From CAVSWT01 sp963782985 (GTDB taxonomy: Bacteria; Bacteroidota; Ignavibacteria; Ignavibacteriales; Ignavibacteriaceae): a DNA stretch of 64,000 bases. The notes under the pieces were generated by a model. That model had not been told where the DNA came from and did not search any database. It saw nothing but the letters and a program-made list of their open reading frames with translations. The translations under genes were made by a program, and so were the position numbers. The stretch lies in contig CAWALU010000007.1 in the NCBI GenBank assembly GCA_963782985.1, positions 1-64,000 on the forward strand, read 5' to 3'. The stretch's first letter is position 1; every line of letters begins with the position of its first letter. This document shows positions 8,082 to 17,167 of this stretch, piece after piece.

Positions 8082-10816
8082 TTAATTAAAATCATTTTTT
8101 TTGTTTGAATAAAATTATTTACTGTTAAGGTATAATAATAAACTCCGCTTGGAAGCCCGGCTGCATTAAAATTTATTTCATAATTTCCAGCGCTTTGTTC
8201 CCTATTTAAAAGCGTCGCAACTCCATTCCCTAAAACATCATAAATCTTTAATTGTACGGATGGCATTGCCATTCCTACTGATGGGATTGTATATCTTATT
8301 TTTGTTGTTGGGTTAAATGGATTAGGATAATTTTGTTGAAGTAAAAATTCTGAGGGATTTATTTTATTTATTTGTTCCCTAAAAGAAGTTATAGTTGGAT
8401 CCCAGCGTAAATCACCCATTGCCCGCCAATCGCTTGCTTGACCGAGGAGGGATGAATTTGTTTGAAGTAAAAAATTATCATTTTCAGCATCGGTAAATAG
8501 CGGCTCATTACCTAACAACCTTGTTCCCACAAAAGCATTTCGACGTAATTGAAATGCCCCAATATTTATAGTATCTGAATATGAAATTGAAGCCGTTGAA
8601 CCGTCAAGCCAAATTGAATAATTATTACCTGGGCTTCCCGCTAAAATGGAATTTTTAATCTGAGCGTCATCAACGTCAGACAAATTTATTATAGAAGAAT
8701 TACTATTGCCGCAATTATAAAAAGTACAGTGATTTATTATAACCAAAGGACCGGCTGTAACAGGATTATTATCGCCGCCGTAAATATAAATGGCTTCTTG
8801 TGGGATGTTCCAAAAAGTACAATTAGCTGCTTCAAAATAATTGGCGTTAAATTTTCCGCCGCCGCCGCTTTCATCTTTTAATCTTATTCCTTCTTTACCG
8901 CAGTTAGTAAAAAGAGAATTATTAAACTTAATGCTGTCGGCAATGGTGCCTGGATAAGCCCTAAAAAAGTTACCTTCAGCGCCGGATATTATATTTTTAA
9001 AAAAACAATTATCCACTATTAATTTATAAAGATGCTGCATCGGCTGATCGCTGGTGCGTATTAAATATTTCGCCGGCTTCAATGAATTAGACATTCCATC
9101 TAATTCAATTCCTTGTAAGTTAAGCTCGCCTCCATCATTAATTACAAAAATTGATTTTGAACTTTGCGATTGATTTGTATTTGTAACAACAGGACGGTTA
9201 AAACTATTTTTAGAAGCTCGGATTGTAATCGGAATTGAGATATTAATATCAGCTGTGTTTGAATAATTTCCTCCGTCGGAAACTAATTCAATAATATCGC
9301 CCGCATTAGCCGACGTAATTGCGTTAAGCAGCGAGTCGGTTCCCGCCTGTACTTTTTTTAACCTTGGATTAAAATTTATTAAGCCCATCCAGGTTATTCC
9401 AACGCTGTCAGCGCCAACAGGATGCCTTATAATTGGCTGATTAGAATACTCATCGCTTCCGATATCAGGTAAATTATCTCTTAGCTGTCCGTCAAAATCA
9501 TCAGAAATAAAATCAAAATTTCCTTTAGAAGAATCTATAGCGGGGCTATCATTTTGTAATTTCCATAAATCATCTTCTACAAAATGTAATTTAGGGTCTT
9601 CGATTTTTATCCCATCAGGCTTTGTTATTCCTAAGTTAGCTCCGAACATTAAATTGCTTTGCCAGGTTAGGCTGTCCGGTTGATCAGTATAAATTATAAT
9701 GGGCGAATAAGAAGTTTTAACAATATTGTTTGCAACTATACAATTTTTTGGAGGCAGTGATTGTTCGCTGCTTTTGCCTGCGCCAATTGTAATTGTATGT
9801 TTATTATCAACAAAAGTATTAAAAGCTACAATAGCGTTTTTAACCTGAAAATATCTGTTTGCAGGAGAATTCTCAACGCCGTTTACCATAGTTAATGCTG
9901 ATGAATAGCCGCTGCCGGAAAGCTGCGTAAAATAATTATTATAAACTTTGTGGTCTTCTCCAATTATTCTTACCCCTCCAGTATTAGCCTTGAAAGCACC
10001 AAAAAAGTAGTTGCCGTAAACCTGGCAACGGTTGCCGTGCCGAAGAGTTAAAGTGCCGGCGCATTTATAAAATGTGTTGTACCTGTAAGTATTTTCGCAA
10101 GACTTGTTAGAAATAATTTCAATCTCGCCGTCGCATTCTTCAAAATAATTATACTCAACAGTCGTGTAGGAATCATACATCGACCAATCGCTGGTACCTA
10201 CGCGAATAGTTTCACCGCCGTTATATCCAAGGTCGGGACGGCTGCCGAAGTAATTATGATCTATTAAATGATAGTTTGGGTTGCCATCTAACCAAACAAC
10301 TAATGTAGTTCCGCTGTGAGTTTTTCCTTTTATAAAACAGTGATCAACTCGGTTATGGGTGCCGTAAAGCGATATCCATTTATAATCGGTATCTTTATCA
10401 TCGGGGTTGTAATTTATGATTGCGCAGTTGGTTAATCGGGAATAATTACTTTGAATATTTGAATTTCTAAATTCCACCACTGCGCCGCTGCCGCTGTATC
10501 CGTCTTTAAAAAACAAACCTTCAACCGTTAGATAATTTCCGGCAATTCTTAAAGTAGAACTTCCGGTTAAAACCACTTTTCCCGGAGTTTCGGCTAATAA
10601 ATAAATGGGGCTACCGGAATTTCCATTTGCATGAAATATAATTTTAGAATTAATCCAAACCCCGTTTGCCATTATTATTGAGTCGCCCGCCTGAACGTTC
10701 GCCATTGCGGAATTTATTTCAGAAACATTTGACACAATAAATTTTTCTGCAAAAAGATTTACATTGAAAAATGAAATTGCTGAAATAAATAAAAATGTTT
10801 TAATAAAAATTTTCAA
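8078..10816 (-). CDS. PL6 alginate lyase (chondroitinase-B fold) with extra beta-helix and T9SS domain
   Basis: The 912-residue protein begins with a signal peptide (1-23). Residues about 25-440 match the chondroitinase-B/PL6 beta-helix. ISNKS supplies the catalytic lysine (K238) and LRHGNR the catalytic arginine (R259). Acidic residues in GGETIRVG and EIEI fit the calcium site. A second beta-helix region (about 460-790) and a T9SS sorting domain (NYPNPFNPTTKIRY to KKMILIK) follow. PL6 enzymes cleave alginate by beta-elimination, mostly at M-rich or MG blocks. It should be displayed on the cell surface and start polymer breakdown. The two-lobed layout resembles multidomain PL6 enzymes. Polysaccharide specificity is inferred from the PL17/kdgF/exuT neighbours. 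Confidence 0.88.
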   Translation of the reverse strand: MKIFIKTFLFISAISFFNVNLFAEKFIVSNVSEINSAMANVQAGDSIIMANGVWINSKIIFHANGNSGSPIYLLAETPGKVVLTGSSTLRIAGNYLTVEGLFFKDGYSGSGAVVEFRNSNIQSNYSRLTNCAIINYNPDDKDTDYKWISLYGTHNRVDHCFIKGKTHSGTTLVVWLDGNPNYHLIDHNYFGSRPDLGYNGGETIRVGTSDWSMYDSYTTVEYNYFEECDGEIEIISNKSCENTYRYNTFYKCAGTLTLRHGNRCQVYGNYFFGAFKANTGGVRIIGEDHKVYNNYFTQLSGSGYSSALTMVNGVENSPANRYFQVKNAIVAFNTFVDNKHTITIGAGKSSEQSLPPKNCIVANNIVKTSYSPIIIYTDQPDSLTWQSNLMFGANLGITKPDGIKIEDPKLHFVEDDLWKLQNDSPAIDSSKGNFDFISDDFDGQLRDNLPDIGSDEYSNQPIIRHPVGADSVGITWMGLINFNPRLKKVQAGTDSLLNAITSANAGDIIELVSDGGNYSNTADINISIPITIRASKNSFNRPVVTNTNQSQSSKSIFVINDGGELNLQGIELDGMSNSLKPAKYLIRTSDQPMQHLYKLIVDNCFFKNIISGAEGNFFRAYPGTIADSIKFNNSLFTNCGKEGIRLKDESGGGGKFNANYFEAANCTFWNIPQEAIYIYGGDNNPVTAGPLVIINHCTFYNCGNSNSSIINLSDVDDAQIKNSILAGSPGNNYSIWLDGSTASISYSDTINIGAFQLRRNAFVGTRLLGNEPLFTDAENDNFLLQTNSSLLGQASDWRAMGDLRWDPTITSFREQINKINPSEFLLQQNYPNPFNPTTKIRYTIPSVGMAMPSVQLKIYDVLGNGVATLLNREQSAGNYEINFNAAGLPSGVYYYTLTVNNFIQTKKMILIK

Positions 10817-10901
10817 TTCAAATAATTCTTTTTAGTAATAGCCGGATGCGCTAAACATCCGGCAAATAATACTTGTTTAGTTTATAATAATTCCTCCTAT
10901 G

Positions 10902-12322
10902 TTATTTAAGAAGAATCATTTTTTTAGTTGAAGAAAAACCGCCGGCAGTTAGTGAATAGAAATACATTCCGCTGGAAAGTCCGGAGGCATTAAAATCAAC
11001 TTCATAATTTCCAGCAGTTTGTTCTTTATTTACAAGTGTAGCAATTTCGTTGCCTAGAACATCGTAAACTATTAGCTGTACGGAACGCGTATAAGCCCTT
11101 CCTACTGCGGGAATTGTATATTGGATTTTGGTAGCAGGATTAAATGGATTAGGATAGTTTTGAGATAGGATATAATCATTGACAAATACATTTCCTTCTT
11201 CAACTCCTACAGGTGAATTTACAGCCCATCTTAAATCGCCAAGAGCAGAACTATCATGAGCTTTACCGTAAGCAGGCGAGCCTTCAAGGAGAGAAAAATC
11301 ACCGGTTGCTTCATCGGCATACATTGGGTCAAAATCATAAACAGTTGCGGAATCTACATTACCGCCTTTTGTCGCCTGCAGATCTGCGACAGTAAGATTA
11401 TACAAATCCATATTGCTTATAGTTGAACCTTCCAGCTGCAATTGTCCAGTGTAATCTGATCTTCCATGACTGCCCACGTAATCATTGGAAATAATCCAAT
11501 CTCTAACAATAACACCTTTATTATTTTTTACATAAAAAGTTCTGGTGTTGCAATGATTGAGAGTTAAATGCTCTAATAAAACGTAAGCATCGACTGTGCT
11601 TGTATCAGTGTCGCTGTAAAGTCGAACACATTCCGCATCAACATTTTGAAAAGTAGTATTTCGTAACAATCAAAGTATCTAGCGCTCTTTCAGTCGAATA
11701 CTTTTCAGTTTCTGCAATTCTAATTGCTTCATAACCTGTTCCGTTTACAGTGCAATTTTCCATTTCAACTTTATTTACAGTAGGAACATCAGTTAAAAAA
11801 TAAATAACATGTCCATCGCCGGTACCATTATCATAAAAATTTTAAAAGTCACAATTTTTTACAATTAAATTAAACCAGCGGCGGCAGGGGAAGCATCTTC
11901 AACATTTCGCCAACTCTAAGAGCATATTTCATTCCAGGAGAAGTAAGAGTTCCGTTCGGATCAACATATCCCCCATCCAAAATTACAACGCCATCAAGAG
12001 TTAAAGAATTACTTACTCTAAAAATTTCTAAAAATTTATGAGTTGAATCGCTGTTTGTAATTATTGGTTTTTCTGCAAGTCCCGGTTTTGCCATTAAAAC
12101 TAATGGACTGCTAATTTGAAAATTAAGTGTATCTGTTTCAGAGTAGACGCCGCCGCTTGTGGCGAGGTAAATTGTATCTACACCGTTTTGCGCTGCAAAC
12201 ATAATTGCAGTTCTCAATCCTTGATCGGGAGTTACTTCAATACTTGTTTGCGCAAAGAGACTTCCCGCATTCAAAAAAACTGCAGCTAATAGCGCCATGA
12301 AAAATTTGGCAACCTTTGTCAT
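10902..12322 (-). pseudogene. Broken T9SS beta-helix gene with several frameshifts and a nonsense codon
   Basis: One ancestral gene can be followed through three reading frames. The ATG at 12322 has a GGAGG ribosome site and a signal peptide (AKFFMALLAAVFLNAGSLFA). The first frame runs to a stop at 11870. The reading then needs shifts near 11915, 11877 and 11670, with an additional in-frame TAA at 11842-11844. The last frame carries a further beta-helix part and an intact T9SS sorting domain (NYPNPFNPATKIQY to KKMILLK). The domain pattern resembles DUF4957/DUF5123 proteins found beside PL6 lyases. Four lesions within about 250 bp argue for real decay, though poor sequence quality here could mimic it. 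Confidence 0.75.
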
Positions 12323-12377
12323 TCTATCCTCCAAGTTTATTATTAAAGAAAAATTTGTTTTTAAAAGTCTGCTCGTG

Positions 12378-13886
12378 TTAATTAAAATTAAAAGTATAAC
12401 CGAACATTAAATTGTTATAAGTAATCAAATTATAATTTGTATTGCTGTAATAGGAATCATAATATTTTAAATTTCTAATTTCATAAGCTATGTCGATACG
12501 ACCATAAAGAATATTAACGCTCGCGCCAAATGTATAGCTTACGGCTTCCGGACCTGCATCATTTATAGCAGCGCCATCAGGAACAAATGTTTGCGGAATA
12601 TTTCTGTAGCCTGCCAGAAGAGATAGAAAATCAAAGGGTTTATATTCTAAACCAATTCTAATCAATTTCTGATTTGCCAAAGTTCGAAATGTAGAATCAG
12701 ATTCGGCAGGTTTAAATTCTGCTTTGCTGTAAGGGTTAAATTCATAGTCAAATGAAATTATAAATTCATCCACCGGTTTAAAACTGGCGCCTAATGAATA
12801 TGAAAGAGGGACTATAAATTTATCCACTGCTCCGCTTCTGTTTCCAAAAGCTCCCGTTGAATCCGTTTTATTGGTACTATAATTCCATTGCCTTTCGAGA
12901 GTATAAGGGAGATTTATATTTGCTCCAATTTGAAATCTATTTAATGAAAGCAAAGCGCCGATAGTAAAATTAGTTCCTGAAAAATTTGAATTGCCGACAG
13001 TGTAACTTTCAACATTTTGATATGAAAATCTAAATCTATTCTGATCCGCTAAATCAAACGAGCCTACTCTTATTAAATATTGACTATCATCTGTTTTACC
13101 CCAAATGATTTTTGATTTAATTCCGAATTGCAGAAACTCATTTAATTTAAAAGCTACCGCTCCTTGTATATTATGTATGGTTCCAAATCTGCTTCTTAAA
13201 AATTTAGACCATTTAACGTTCAAAGTATCAGCTCCACTGACTCTTCCTATATCACCGTTATAATATGTATAACCTAAATCAGGATTTAAGAAAGTATCAT
13301 TCCTATCGAAGTCCAAAATTCTATTTTGATTATAGCCCAAAGAAACAACAAAATTGTAATCGCTTAATCTAAACGGTAGGGCAACTGCCGCAGAGGTTAA
13401 TTTAAATCCGGATTTATTATTTTGCCAATCCGCGGCTTCTTCACTGAACTTATCAGCGCCCATCACCGGCGGACTAACGTAGTAATTAGTATCTCGGGCT
13501 AATTCATAATCCCACACTCCATTATTTTTAGGATCAGGTATATATAAGCCTTCTAAATAAAATGGAAGAGTAACAAAATATCTATTGGGTCTGTACTCTT
13601 GGTTTTCACGCCACATTTTTTTGTAATAATTGGCTGAAACTGTAACCTGAAATTTATCTATCGAAGCAAGTCCCGCAGGGTTCCAAAACAATGAATTGAT
13701 ATCGCCAGAAATTGAAGTATAAGCGCCGCCCATTGCTAATGCTTTAATCCCATTTTCATTCGGATTAAACACACCTTGATAAGCTAAGTTATCGCCTCGA
13801 TGCTGTGCCAAGGTGAGACTACCAAAAATAAAAGAAAATAAAATTATTAATCTTGAATTTATATTGTAGTAAAATTTAAATTTCAT
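12378..13886 (-). CDS. Outer-membrane beta-barrel protein, PorV/FadL-like
   Basis: This 502-residue protein has a signal peptide. The block ALAMGGAYTSISGD followed by SLFWNPAGLAS is the conserved N-terminal signature of the PorV/UPF0164/FadL-like barrels. Alternating amphipathic strands run to a C-terminal aromatic strand ending FNFN. It follows another PorV-type gene by 28 nt and precedes the broken beta-helix gene. In T9SS bacteria PorV shuttles cargo from the translocon to the attachment complex, while FadL-like barrels transport hydrophobic compounds. A locus-specific role in delivering or holding the lyases is an inference. Confidence 0.75.
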   Translation of the reverse strand: MKFKFYYNINSRLIILFSFIFGSLTLAQHRGDNLAYQGVFNPNENGIKALAMGGAYTSISGDINSLFWNPAGLASIDKFQVTVSANYYKKMWRENQEYRPNRYFVTLPFYLEGLYIPDPKNNGVWDYELARDTNYYVSPPVMGADKFSEEAADWQNNKSGFKLTSAAVALPFRLSDYNFVVSLGYNQNRILDFDRNDTFLNPDLGYTYYNGDIGRVSGADTLNVKWSKFLRSRFGTIHNIQGAVAFKLNEFLQFGIKSKIIWGKTDDSQYLIRVGSFDLADQNRFRFSYQNVESYTVGNSNFSGTNFTIGALLSLNRFQIGANINLPYTLERQWNYSTNKTDSTGAFGNRSGAVDKFIVPLSYSLGASFKPVDEFIISFDYEFNPYSKAEFKPAESDSTFRTLANQKLIRIGLEYKPFDFLSLLAGYRNIPQTFVPDGAAINDAGPEAVSYTFGASVNILYGRIDIAYEIRNLKYYDSYYSNTNYNLITYNNLMFGYTFNFN

Positions 13887-13914
13887 ACTACTTTCTGCCT
13901 TTTGTTATAAAATT

Positions 13915-14889
13915 CTAGTTTAAATTAAAGCCGATTGTAAATCGATGAACTGCTTTAAGAAATTCGCCATAATCGGTATAGGAATAATTAATGTTATAAT
14001 TATTAAACATTATTCCTAATCCGCCAGCAACGCCTTGCTGGTCGCCGTTAAATCTGTAACCGCCTCGTAAAAAAATCATATCGTTAAAAGAATATTCCAT
14101 TCCAATTCCATGCTGCTGGTCGTAATCTCTCGGCTGAATCATATCATAAGAAACAAGTAATTTTTGACCGGCGGCATTAGCTATTAACCCATCGGTGGGA
14201 GCAATAACATAACCAGAAATGCCGATGTTAAAAGTTTGAGGTAATGGATAGCTGTTGCTTAAGTATTTTATGTCAGGACCAAATTGTCTAATTGAAGCGG
14301 CAATTTTTATTGTTCTAAAGCCTGTATTAAAAAGAAGACCGCCGTCAAACAAAAAACTGCCTTTACTTTCAACCACAAGGTCTTCATAAGCATATTTTGC
14401 AGTTATGCCAAACGCAAATTTATCAGTAAGAGATTTAGCATAGGAAATTCCTATTGCGGATTGATGGGGATGAATAACCTCGCCAGTAAGTCCAGGATTA
14501 TAAGAACCGTTTATATTTCCTAATGCGCCAACTGTTGTTACTTCAATCTCGCCTATATCCGTATAAAGCCCTTCTATTGCAATTGTTCCGAAATCAGACA
14601 AATTATAGGCGGCTGCAAAAGAATAATGATTGATATCAAAAAACCATCGTAGATAGGAAACCGATAAATCAAAATTATTAACCGAGGTTAAGCCGGCGGG
14701 ATTCCAATATACAGCTTCAGCATTTCTGGCAACCGAGCTAAAAGCGCCCGCCATAGCTGCTCCTCGCGCATCCGGTGAAACGGACAAAAACTGAAAAGAA
14801 GTAGTTCCTACTTTCTGTCCAAACGAAATATTTCCCAACAGAATTGTAAGGGCAAAAAGCATTGAAATATTTGTAATAATTTTATTCAT
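13915..14889 (-). CDS. PorV/PorQ family outer-membrane protein
   Basis: The 324 residues begin with a signal peptide (to about SFG-Q). They carry the PorV/PorQ signature DARGAAMAGAFSSVARNAEA then VYWNPAGL at about 40-65, followed by beta-barrel strands and a terminal FNLN strand. PorV and PorQ are T9SS outer-membrane partners; PorV binds the C-terminal domain of cargo. The gene lies between the large secreted protein at 14916 and the second barrel at 12378 with spacings under 30 nt, so all three are probably co-transcribed with the TonB receptor. It may be a paralogue dedicated to this locus rather than the general T9SS PorV. Confidence 0.82.
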   Translation of the reverse strand: MNKIITNISMLFALTILLGNISFGQKVGTTSFQFLSVSPDARGAAMAGAFSSVARNAEAVYWNPAGLTSVNNFDLSVSYLRWFFDINHYSFAAAYNLSDFGTIAIEGLYTDIGEIEVTTVGALGNINGSYNPGLTGEVIHPHQSAIGISYAKSLTDKFAFGITAKYAYEDLVVESKGSFLFDGGLLFNTGFRTIKIAASIRQFGPDIKYLSNSYPLPQTFNIGISGYVIAPTDGLIANAAGQKLLVSYDMIQPRDYDQQHGIGMEYSFNDMIFLRGGYRFNGDQQGVAGGLGIMFNNYNINYSYTDYGEFLKAVHRFTIGFNLN

Positions 14890-14915
14890 GATGATCCATT
14901 TGTCTTATTTCAATT

Positions 14916-17144
14916 TTATTTAATAACTATGAACTTTCCGGTTGATTCATCTCCTTCCGGAGTTGTAACAACAAAAAAGTAAATTCCCGAAGCTATTTCC
15001 TGATCATTATTTGTTACTTGAAACCACTCAGTTGAATAAAGGGGTACATCGTGTTCAATGGTTTGTACTAGTTGACCTGCATAAGAAAAAATTCTTATTG
15101 TGCATTTTTTGGGTAAACCATAGAAACCAATTTTATCATCATCTTGCCCGCCACCAGTAAAACCCGATTTGCCGATAAAAGGATTAGGAACGGCATAAAC
15201 TTTTCCAAGTTTTTCAACCGAGCCAATATTTTTTTGGAATTTTGTAATATTAGTTTTACCGCTTTTGTTTCCATGTTCGTCCACCGATACAACTGCGTAG
15301 TACCTTGATTCCCCAATTTTAAAATTGGGATCGCTGTCTAAGAATTCATATTCATTTTCAGAATTAACAGCGCCAACATTTAAAGTTGCCAGCGTATCCC
15401 AAGGTCCCATTCCGGCATCGCTTCTTAAAACCTTAAAGTTTTGCAGGTTTCCCATTAATCTTGGATGAGTAAAACTTTCAACCGCTCTTCCCCAATTCAC
15501 TTTAATACTGCCGTTATCAGTATTGGTAACATTTAAAGCCGGCGCCGGAACTGGAACGGGAATTTTATAACTACCGTTGCGAGGATTGTCTTCTGGCCAA
15601 ACTGGAACGGTGGGGCTCTGTCCCAGATAAGCCGTAAAAGCTTTATCGGCGACTTTTGTAACATCTTTTACGTCAGAATCTATATAGTCCGGAAAGCCAT
15701 AATCATCTAAATAATTATTTGTCATAACGTTTCCATCGATTACTATTTTTTGATTCCAACTCGGATTAGTTGACCATTCGGTTTGGGTTTGTCCGCCTTC
15801 AATTCTTTTACCAGGCTGCGCGCCGTAACCAATTACTTCCGCTAATGAGTATTTTAATGTATCACCTGGGCGCAAAGTATAAGGACCAAAAACAATATGC
15901 TTTTGCCCTGCGTCGGCGCTTTGTCTATAGGGATAAGCGGCTCTTCCAATCCACCGAGCGCTGGGAGGATTTGGCCAGGTTGTGCTGCCCGAACTGTAAA
16001 CCCCGCTCCAACGCGAATCGGGATTTATAGATTGATCAGCCATCTTTGAGGATCTTGTATTTCCGGTGCTTACCTTGTTAGACCATGGCTGTTTTATATG
16101 ATTATTTTCATCAAGCTCATAATACTCTCCTCCAACAGTGCGCAAAGCATTCACAGCTTCAGATTCATTTCGCACAGGGTCATTTGGATCAACAATTGCC
16201 AAATGCCGGGTGTCATAATATAACATACAATAACCGGGCGCTTGCGGGCTTCCGAGACCACCGCCATTTTTTCCCGTTTCAGAAAATTTCTTAAATAGCT
16301 GGATGTCAGGTTCAGGCTTTCCTGCAAGTAAAGGATCTTGCCCGGTTTGAACATCTAAATTATAGCTTAGCCAATAATCGGCATCCCAAAAGTTTCTTAG
16401 ATCGCCGCGGTATATTCCGCCGTCATATTTCCATTCGCCGTAGTTTCTTTGGTAGCCATACATTGAAGGGGCCATGCCGTATATAAAAAGAAACATTGCA
16501 TCGGTTAAAACTGAATCTCTTTCAATTGTCGCCGGATTGCCGTCAGTATCGCCGGTGTAAACAAACGTATATTCATAAATTATAAAATCATTATAATCAG
16601 GATAGCTCCACTGGCGTGATACCCTTGTTACGGTTATTCCCAAGGGCGTTGCCCATGATGAATTTATAATTTGTTCAGCTTCGTCGGGATTATAATTAGG
16701 ATTTAAGCTGCCATCATCAAGTACGGGAAAATTATCAATCTGTTCCATTTCTAATGGAAAGCTCCATCTTCCAAAAACCACTTCGGGATCGCTTGCGCCA
16801 ACGCCTCCGCAAAAAGCATATAATCTTTTATCTTTCCCGGTTTTACCTTGCAGATTAGCTGCAATGTAAACGCCTCCGCCAAGAATATTATGCTGACCGC
16901 TATATTCAATTCCGTTTACAACCGTGCGTGATTTTGAAGGCCATTCCATTAAAGGAACATTAGTTTTATTTCCGGCTTCTCCTGTTTGCCAGCCTCTGCC
17001 AATATCGCCTGTATTATAAACTGTTTCCCAAAGCTCGCCTCTGTTATGAATTCTATATTCTTTTATTTGCGCATATTCAATTGAGGTAAATAAAAAACAT
17101 AGAATAAAAAAAGTTGGAAGAAATTTTATTTTTATCATTAACAT
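14916..17144 (-). CDS. Large secreted protein with fibronectin-like and T9SS-type C-terminal domains
   Basis: This 742-residue protein has a signal peptide (about 1-25). A long tryptophan- and tyrosine-rich region (about 30-520) with no domain I can name follows. Next come a fibronectin type III-like segment (about 530-640) and a C-terminal beta-sandwich beginning VYAVPNPF and ending GKFIVIK, which resembles a T9SS sorting domain variant. It is encoded 23 nt after the TonB-dependent receptor, the place normally taken by a SusD-like glycan-binding lipoprotein in Bacteroidota. It has neither a lipobox nor SusD-type TPR sequence. A surface glycan-binding role is possible but unproven. Confidence 0.7.
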   Translation of the reverse strand: MLMIKIKFLPTFFILCFLFTSIEYAQIKEYRIHNRGELWETVYNTGDIGRGWQTGEAGNKTNVPLMEWPSKSRTVVNGIEYSGQHNILGGGVYIAANLQGKTGKDKRLYAFCGGVGASDPEVVFGRWSFPLEMEQIDNFPVLDDGSLNPNYNPDEAEQIINSSWATPLGITVTRVSRQWSYPDYNDFIIYEYTFVYTGDTDGNPATIERDSVLTDAMFLFIYGMAPSMYGYQRNYGEWKYDGGIYRGDLRNFWDADYWLSYNLDVQTGQDPLLAGKPEPDIQLFKKFSETGKNGGGLGSPQAPGYCMLYYDTRHLAIVDPNDPVRNESEAVNALRTVGGEYYELDENNHIKQPWSNKVSTGNTRSSKMADQSINPDSRWSGVYSSGSTTWPNPPSARWIGRAAYPYRQSADAGQKHIVFGPYTLRPGDTLKYSLAEVIGYGAQPGKRIEGGQTQTEWSTNPSWNQKIVIDGNVMTNNYLDDYGFPDYIDSDVKDVTKVADKAFTAYLGQSPTVPVWPEDNPRNGSYKIPVPVPAPALNVTNTDNGSIKVNWGRAVESFTHPRLMGNLQNFKVLRSDAGMGPWDTLATLNVGAVNSENEYEFLDSDPNFKIGESRYYAVVSVDEHGNKSGKTNITKFQKNIGSVEKLGKVYAVPNPFIGKSGFTGGGQDDDKIGFYGLPKKCTIRIFSYAGQLVQTIEHDVPLYSTEWFQVTNNDQEIASGIYFFVVTTPEGDESTGKFIVIK

Positions 17145-17167
17145 TAAAATGCCTTTAAAATTTTTTA

